Shown in pieces: positions 57,588-64,000 of a stretch of 64,000 nucleotides of DNA. The translations under genes were made by a program, and so were the position numbers. Under the pieces are notes generated by a model. The model did not search any database. It had not been told where the DNA came from and saw nothing but the letters and a program-made list of their open reading frames with translations. Source of the DNA: Stereum hirsutum FP-91666 SS1 (Eukaryota > Basidiomycota > Agaricomycetes > Russulales > Stereaceae). The stretch spans positions 3,733,753 through 3,797,752 of the forward strand of contig NW_006763131.1 of the NCBI RefSeq assembly GCF_000264905.1, written 5' to 3'. How positions within the stretch are numbered: position 1 is the first letter of the stretch; each line of letters begins with the position of its first letter.

Positions 57588-59772
57588 TCACGAAGAGCTC
57601 CCGGCCTGTCCATGTCCCTGCCCCCTTCCATGTCTCCGATTCCTCCTCCTCTCCGACCTCGCGCTCCCCCTCGCCGCAGCGGCGACCACACTCGGCGGAA
57701 TACTCCCCCTCTCCAGCGCCGCCGCGATCACCTCCGCCGGTAGATCGATATGCACGCCCTCCGAGTACGCGTACGCGTCCAGCGGGGAATACGCCGGCGG
57801 TAACGAATCCGACGACATCTCCTCCCTCTCGATCCGACTTCTTCCTCTCCCTCTATCCCTGCTCAACGATCCATCTTCCGCCCTCAACACCTCCTCGTCC
57901 CCTTCCCCTTCTTCACCCTCCCCGTCCTCATCCTCCTCCGCAATCGCATGCGGGTTCGTAGCAGATGCAGTCGCGGTCGACGAAGACGAGCCTCCTCTCC
58001 TATGAGCTCCACTAAAAGCCTGCAAATGAATATCACTAACATTCGGCGTCGGCGGGTTCGGACTGCTCGGCTCCTCAGGGTGCGCATGTCCCTGTACGGA
58101 ATCTGGTGGTGGGGGGAGCATCGTCAACATCCGACGGCCGGGGTGAGCTAAAGACGAAGACGACGAGGAATCTTGGCGACGTTGGGGCTGAACAATGAAC
58201 GGGTTCGCACCTGCGCCTCTGACTCCGGGGGAAAGGCTTCGCGAGGAGGATTCGTTTGGAGCTCTGGCGACGGTTGAAGTCGTGGCGCCGTCGTCCGTCG
58301 ACGCCTGTTGGGGTGGTGAGGGTGGAATGTGTGTGTTCGAGGGCACGTGGAACGGGAAATCCGTGGGAGAGACGTATCCGCCCGACGAAGGCCCAGCACT
58401 GTTCCCCTCCGGTTCTTCTTCAATCGGCGTGATTGGCGGCGGAGGCGTGAGCGGCGGTGGCGGCGGTGGCGAGTAGTGCACGATCGAACCGTCTCGTAAG
58501 GGCGAACTACCGACGGGCGCGGTAGCGACGGTGTTTCTGGGCCGTCGTGTACGGTGCAACCGTCGGGTAGAAGGACTCTGCGCGGATTCTATGCTGCCTG
58601 GGACCATCCCCGCCTCGAGCAGGATGCTTCCACGCTCACTTCCATATGCGGGCGGGGGTGCGAGCGTCCCTACGCTCGGTGCCAGGCCCCATTTCTTGAC
58701 GTTGGCCTCGATGAAGACGAATCCGGCTTGACCGAGGTTGACGTGCAGACTGCACGGTCCGTCGGCGCCGATGGTGGGGAAGAGGTTCCAGTTGTTGAGA
58801 CCGACGAACGCGTCCTCCATCTTTCGTCCGTTTCTGGTGAAGAAAACGGTGCCGCTCCGTGGACGATAGCCTACGCCGAGAACATCGCCTTCCTTCAAGG
58901 CTGAACCGAATGTCTGAGACGTGAAGGGGTAGTTGTAAGATTTATCGCCGTTGGAGTGGTATGCGACGGAGAATCGACTGTGGCCTGGAAGACGGAAGGA
59001 GGGATAGGGTTTGGTGGCGAGACCGACGGCGACGTTGGTGCTCTCGGGGAGGTCGAACATCTTGACTTCCCAGTAATAAACCTCGTTGAGTTTGGGGAGT
59101 GGGAGGTTGGATTGACAAGATGATGCAGAGGACGGGTCGGGAAGGAAGGTCAGCTCTGTCCGGGCATGGACGAGAAGAGATGAGAGCATCTCGTAATCTG
59201 GGTCGAACGACCAGGCCGAGACGCCTTTCTCCTGGATGGAGAGGAATTGGGAGAGAGTAATGTCGGTAGGAAGGGAATTTGGGGGGTATTGGAGTTGGTA
59301 TTCTGTAGCAGTAGGGTCAGAACGAATATATCAATAATATGACCAGGAGGAACATACCTTTCGCGCGAAGATAGGATCTGCGTTGAGTCTCCGATACACT
59401 CTCTAGCCAGCGAGACTCTACACCGTCGAAACCGCCCTCGCCCTCGATAAATTCTTCCCTGCTGAGATCAACCGGACCATCGCTATCCCGAAGAGCGATG
59501 CCCCTTCGTCTGCGGAGGAGTATTACACATAAGAGGAAGAGAAGGAGGAGGAAGAGGAAGGTAGACAAGACGATGAGTAGCGGCAGAAGAACTAAGAGAG
59601 CATCGTTTGGGTTTTCTCGTCGTGCGGGATCGTCAAGAGTGGATGCAGCATCTTGCGCTGTATGGCCGAGGTATCGCAGCGCAGCCTGAGTAGTGGATGC
59701 GACGATGGAGCTGTCTGTCCACATATTGCGGACGGTGCTGTCTACAGAGCTCCTCGTGCCCGTCTCCTCCAT
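57588..59772 (-). CDS. SSH4/EAR1-like SPRY-domain ubiquitin-ligase adaptor
   Basis: A 709-residue single-pass membrane protein. A lumenal N-terminus is followed by one TM segment (LLVLLPLLIVLSTFLFLLLL), then REEFIEGEGGFDGVESRWLE, EYQLQYPPNSLPTDITLSQF, and a B30.2/SPRY domain: EVYYWEVKMFDLPESTNVAV, GLATKPYPSFRLPGHSRFSV, DVLGVGYRPRSGTVFFTRNG and VNLGQAGFVFIEANVKKWGL. The long tail is rich in Pro, Ser and acidic runs and holds LPPAYSPLDAY, a PPxY motif for the Nedd4-type ligase Rsp5; APPPAYG right after the SPRY domain is a second one. Yeast Ssh4 and Ear1, with the same layout, bring Rsp5 to vacuolar and endosomal membrane proteins. Exons: 59772-59358 and 59302-57588. ATG 59772 is the first real ATG in frame. 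Confidence 0.92.
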
Positions 59773-60970
59773 CGGTGCACTTGCTATGCGAGAAGACAAT
59801 GACTGAGCAGAAAAAGAGGAACAATGAAGAGGACTTGGATGAGGTGAGAGAGAGCTGTGGGTCGTGATGATGTTCAGAGCGGTCTGCCTTTCTGGGCCGC
59901 CAGTCCCGTTACATCAGCCGGGGATGCCGGTCTCGGGAGCTCTCGGCGCGCACTGCACTCAACTTACACGGTCACCTTGCGCTTGCTTTCTGAGTCTTTC
60001 TCACATATTCTCAACCAGCCTATCTGCTTTGTAGTCGCTCAATTGTCCTCAAATTTTCCTCTGGACTGAAATTCTGTTACGCGTACTCAAAGAGGTCTGC
60101 AAAGGATAAATATCTGAAGGCCCATCCCCAAGTAGCGCCTCCTGATGATCCGTTTCCTGGGCTTCCGTGCTGGGTTGTACCACTGCTTTGCGATGCCTGT
60201 CTTGGAAGACAGCTCAAACAGGCCACAAAGCAATCACTCTCGGCGTTATTCCGCTCTATCACCTGTAGCGTGATCATCATTCTAGTTGTCCAGTGACAGT
60301 CGGAACTCATCACCAATCGGCGTCTCCAGCGCAGGCTGTTACATTCTGTATCTGTCGATTTTCTTTATCGAAACGTTACCTGAAAGGTACTTGATGCAAT
60401 ATGGGAGAAGAACGCTCTCTAATCTTTCTGTTCCTCATTCTCTGCTCATTTACCGCTCAGTAGAAGTTGAACTGTGACTATAGTATACGTACCTGATCCC
60501 CCTCTTGCAGTTCACTTCTTGACCGCATCTCCTTTCACGGTTTCAATATGTGTTCCAATTATCGTACGTTTTGTAGCAATGAGAAAATACCACTGTAGAC
60601 CCCCCAGGTATATGAGATGGTGGTCAGAGCTGTAAATCGTGACCGACTGTGCTCAAAAACATCGACTTCGCACTGGGTGGCACCAGTAGCTCGAAGATAG
60701 ACGCCACACAAGAGACCGGAGCCGAGAGAGCGACGGCGTTGCGGCATTGATGCGATAAGAGAGATGCAGAGATTGCAGTTATCAGATAAGCTGAAAAGTT
60801 GACAAGATCGTTCGGCATATCCGTGCGTCACTCTCACCTCCATCGGCCATCCTTCCCTCCACCTTCTCCACCCGTCCTCCCTCGCGACACCCGGTGGTCT
60901 ACTTCTCTTTCCTTTGCTACTGGTATTCCATCATTTCTTTTCTGACTTTCTTTACTGAACTACGAGAAAC
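59773..60970. other. divergent intergenic region
   Basis: About 1.2 kb between SSH4-like (-) and MTM1-like (+). Short ORFs on both strands have no motif. The last 80 nt before ATG 60971 are CT-rich. No RNA gene recognised. Confidence 0.4.
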
Positions 60971-62233
60971 ATGGACCCATTCGAAGCAAAACTCGTCGCA
61001 GCGGCCGCTGGCTCCACCTTGACTGCTCTTACCAGTCCGTTTCTTGTTCTTGTTCAAAGACTCTCTAACTTGCATACTAACACGCGCAATTTCAACAGTG
61101 ACCCCATTTGACGTCGTAAAGACACGACTACAAACACAACGTCCGAGCACACAAGGTCTGCTCCCAAAGCTTCCTCCTCCAAACGTCTGCTGTCAACCGG
61201 CCAACACACCCTGCGTACGCGGAGTTCCAGTCAGAAATGGTCTCAACGTCCGAAACATGTCTTCCCTCGCCGCCGCACGGTCAATACCAGGTGAAGTCGT
61301 GTGTATATGGGACCATGGGATGCTCAGAACAGAACGTGTGAATGGCTTTGCCGATGCCGTTCGCCATGTCTGGAGGGCGGAGGGGCTCAAAGGCCTCTGG
61401 AAGGGCGCAGGGACAACACTGTCCGTCTCTTCTCTTCTTTCTACCTAGTTGAAACACAACACATAGCTGATACGTGTTCTGTGCGGTTTTATAGAGTCAT
61501 CGGCGTCCCAGCGTCAACGAGTTACATGCTGACCTATGATTACCTCCACCGCCAAATCCTCCCACTAATCATCCCCTCCCCCACCCTCGTCCCTCTCACA
61601 GCCGGCATCCTCGCCCGCTCCCTCGTCGCCGCCATAACCTCCCCCCTCGAACTCATCCGCACAAACCTCCAATCGACGCCCCTCCACTCCGACAACCCCC
61701 ACACCCTCCGCTCCGTCCTCGCCTCCGTCCGCGAACTCGCACGCACCCAGGGTTTCCACCACCTCTGGCGTGGGCTCGGTCCCACGCTATGGCGCGACGT
61801 TCCGTTCAGCGGGATGTATTGGGCGACGTACGAGGGCTTGAAGTCGCAGTTTGAGAGAAGAGGAAGGACGGGCGCGGGCGTGGCGTTTGCGTGTGGGGCG
61901 TTGAGTGGGTCGACGGCGGCGTTGATTACGAGTCCGTTTGATGTGCTTAAGACGAGGAGACAGGCGTTAGTGATGAGTGCGCCGACGGGGGAGGCGACAC
62001 GGACGATACCGCTTGCGTTGCAGATCTTGAGGAATGAGGGGCTTTCGGCGTTGTTTGCTGGCTTGAGTCCGAGGATGGCGAAGATTGCACCGGCATGTGG
62101 TATTATGATTGCTTCCTTTGAGGTGAGTTTGTGATTTCGACGTTTTGTCTTGTGTTAGAGGTTCTGACAGTCGTATTGTGCACAGGGTATTGGGCATCTT
62201 CTGCTCAAAAAGGAGGACGAGACGACATCATAG
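60971..62233 (+). CDS. mitochondrial carrier, MTM1/SLC25A39-40 type
   Basis: A 353-residue inner-membrane carrier with three mitochondrial-carrier repeats. Signatures PxD/ExxK/R: TPFDVVKTRLQTQ, TSPLELIRTNLQS and TSPFDVLKTRRQA. A long loop after the first signature with cysteines (NVCCQPANTPCVRG) and the sequence order identify the Mtm1/SLC25A39 branch, which transports glutathione into the matrix in animals and supports Mn-superoxide dismutase and Fe-S/heme metabolism in yeast. Other conserved pieces: GLKGLWKGAGTTL, WRGLGPTLWRDVPFSGMYWA, LSPRMAKIAPACGIMIASFE. Exons: 60971-61034, 61099-61420, 61495-62122, 62186-62233; introns of 64, 74 and 63 nt. Converges with VAM7, with 174 bp between stops. 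Confidence 0.95.
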
Positions 62234-62407
62234 AGGATATAGATCTAGCATACGACACCCCACTCATACTCTTCCATTACCCATGCATTAATATCAGGAC
62301 CCATTCAATGCTACATACATATGCAAACACACTACTCCGCCCGCTAAATCATGAATGACCTCTAAGTAAATACAAAAGTCCCAGTGAGTATAAGCAAGAA
62401 ATACACC

Positions 62408-63580
62408 CTATCCCAACCGATTCATCTGCTTCTTCGCCGCCGTCAACTTCCCCCCGACTCTATTCACGTTGTCCGACAAATCATCCAACATCTCGTTCTG
62501 CTCCGCAATCTCCTGCGCGATCGCCGTGCCCAGCATCTTCTGCCTCTGCAATATCGTGGTGAGCTGCGAGAGCTGGTCGTCCTGCTGCTCCATCTGCGTC
62601 TGCTGCAGCTGAAACACGCCCACATCGTCCAAAGGCCTCGTCTGCGCCGTCTCCTTCGGCTCGACCTTCGCCCCGAACACCCTCGTCACCGCCTTTCCCG
62701 CTCCTCCTCCTCCTCCACGCCCACCACCACCACCACCACCAAGCAACGCGTCCCTATCCGACTCGCTCGCGGGATGACGTTCCGCCGCCGACCCGAGCGC
62801 TCTCGATGTATGTCTCGCAATAGTCACCATCTTCCCCAACTTCTCACAATCGTCCTGCAGCCTCGCCACCATATCCGTCCGCCTCTGCACCTCGCCCTCG
62901 CTCATCCCCGCCATCGCGAGTCCGCTCAACCCGTCAGCCAAGACCCCCGCACGCGTGATCACGCCCGCTAACTTCTTCTTCGCCTGAACGTTAGCGGTAT
63001 GTGACGCGCCGACGTCACCCCGGTCGGAAAGCGCGTCGCGTCGATTAATATCTGCTCGGATGTCGCGCACTCGGGCTTGCAGGTCGAGGTGCTCGTCGAG
63101 CCAGGAGGAGGACGTGAATTGTGATGATGATGAACCGTAAGATGACGACGCTCCAGCAGTAGTATCCTGTTTCCCAAGCGGAACGCCCAAAAAATCCCGA
63201 AACGCAAAGCTCTCTCTCCACTTCCCATCCTTACACCCCACAATCGCCCTCAAATACCTCTCCAAGCCTTCCCTCCTCTCCTCCAACATCTTCTCCTCTC
63301 CCTCCCCTGCCCCTCCCACCTTCTTCGACAGTCCGAGCGTGAGAACGGACCCGACGGTCGACAGCGGGTGTTTCGGGGGCAGGGTGGCGGGAGGAGGAGA
63401 TCCGACGGATTTGATGAGTTCGGTGTGGAGGTCGACGAATTCGGAGTAGCGACGCCAGATGGACCAGGAGCGGACGTGTGCTTGGATTTCGATGCGGAAG
63501 ACGGTGTGGGGTTTGGGGGTGGGGCGGGATTCGTGCGCGCGGACGTAGACGGCTTGGAGGGCTGTTGAGGAGGAGGCCAT
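62408..63580 (-). CDS. VAM7: vacuolar SNARE VAM7 (PX domain plus Qc-SNARE)
   Basis: A 390-residue single-exon gene. The N-terminal PX domain (YVRAHESRPTPKPHTVFRIE, SWSIWRRYSEFVDLHTEL, PPKHP and REGLERYLRAIV) binds phosphatidylinositol 3-phosphate. A helical middle with a Gly-rich low-complexity run leads to the C-terminal SNARE helix, QLSQLTTILQRQKMLGTAIA, QEIAEQNEMLDDLSDNVNRV, with Gln at the zero layer. There is no membrane anchor. This is the full Vam7 layout: soluble Qc-SNARE recruited by PI3P and HOPS for fusion at the vacuole. The lack of introns is unusual in this window and the GC-rich codons are strong. The stop TGA/TAG region lies 174 bp from the end of the MTM1-like gene. Confidence 0.95.
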   Translation of the reverse strand: MASSSTALQAVYVRAHESRPTPKPHTVFRIEIQAHVRSWSIWRRYSEFVDLHTELIKSVGSPPPATLPPKHPLSTVGSVLTLGLSKKVGGAGEGEEKMLEERREGLERYLRAIVGCKDGKWRESFAFRDFLGVPLGKQDTTAGASSSYGSSSSQFTSSSWLDEHLDLQARVRDIRADINRRDALSDRGDVGASHTANVQAKKKLAGVITRAGVLADGLSGLAMAGMSEGEVQRRTDMVARLQDDCEKLGKMVTIARHTSRALGSAAERHPASESDRDALLGGGGGGGRGGGGGAGKAVTRVFGAKVEPKETAQTRPLDDVGVFQLQQTQMEQQDDQLSQLTTILQRQKMLGTAIAQEIAEQNEMLDDLSDNVNRVGGKLTAAKKQMNRLG

Positions 63581-64000
63581 TGGGGTGTTGGCTGCTGTGT
63601 TGCGTATTGGTAGTATTGATACTATGGAGAGATAGGATATCGATGGGTCGATGCTAGGATGTTGTAAGTTCAGGGCGTGCTATAGGAAGAAAGAATTAGT
63701 TTATCGTTCATGAGGCGTGGTTTTTGAAACGACTCTGAATGATAGGAGAGGAGAGGATGGAAGAGCACAAACCTTGAGAGAACAGGGGATGCTAAACGAG
63801 GATGACGACAACAAAAGGGGCGGTCTCATATTCGAACCCCGCCCGACGCACTCTGCTTTTGAAGCCTATCTTTCTGCACCTTTCTGGGACACACCATGCC
63901 AGTTACACGCTACACATTAGATACTGGATTTCGATTTGCATAGAAGCTCGTGTAAATGGCTACAGTCTGGCAGTACGTACGCAGTCAGAGACGTCGGAAC
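63581..64000. other. VAM7 5' flank to window end
   Basis: No gene recognised. A GGTTCGAA sequence on the minus strand near 63837-63844 resembles a tRNA B box but lacks a T-stem and an A box at the right distance. Confidence 0.4.

Noticed and set aside
63825..63850. tRNA gene suggested by GGTTCGAA on the minus strand
   Set aside because: The five bases on each side do not pair as a T-stem, and no A box or acceptor stem lies at the right distance.

Overview
This window is nuclear DNA of a filamentous basidiomycete, most likely an Agaricomycete. Nearly every gene is cut by introns of about 48-100 nt with GT..AG ends, genes are packed closely on both strands, and the proteins are fungal: Mediator subunit 5, Pex14, Vam7, Ssh4, golgin, Mtm1, a Zrc1-type zinc carrier. 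The MED5 protein in particular matches what I know of mushroom (Coprinopsis-like) homologues. No plasmid, phage, rRNA, tRNA or CRISPR was seen. All exon limits below were worked out by hand from splice signals and frame closure; the exon sums give whole codons for every gene called with high confidence.

Layout. 1-3.05 kb: 3' end of MCM3, then a DUF3500 protein. 3.4-7.0 kb: a tiny three-intron gene, a tubulin-tyrosine-ligase-like protein (-) and thioredoxin (-). 8-15.1 kb: a TPR-like protein of unknown role, a short-chain dehydrogenase, and a CDC50/LEM3 flippase-subunit gene with two frame breaks. 15-18.7 kb is gene-poor, with a Cys-rich fragment and one member of an unknown small-protein family. 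18.7-25.4 kb: an LRR-like/F-box-like protein, a four-TM protein (-), an NPC2/ML lipid-transfer protein, an ERI-1-type exonuclease and the second member of the small-protein family. 26-31.4 kb: IPI1/TEX10 ribosome-biogenesis factor and a WRN-type 3'-5' exonuclease (-). 31.9-34.4 kb: a broken and an intact copy of a secreted double-psi beta-barrel protein. 35-39.5 kb: eIF3h (-) and a ZRC1-like zinc transporter (-). 40.5-47 kb: MED5 (-) and cystathionine gamma-synthase (+), diverging. 47.05-47.29 kb: a striking array of short hairpins. 47.5-54.4 kb: F-box protein (-), golgin with C-terminal GRIP/GRAB-like domain (-), PEX14 (-). 54.5-56.6 kb: mitochondrial EF-Tu. 57.6-63.6 kb: SSH4-like ubiquitin-ligase adaptor (-), MTM1-like mitochondrial carrier (+), VAM7 SNARE (-).

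The genes are mainly housekeeping and do not form one pathway, though trafficking is well represented (golgin, VAM7, SSH4, CDC50, PEX14, NPC2). The most unusual signal is the seven-copy array downstream of cystathionine gamma-synthase: each copy has an invariant loop TCCAAC between two arms that are complementary to each other but differ from copy to copy, with two arm classes strictly alternating.
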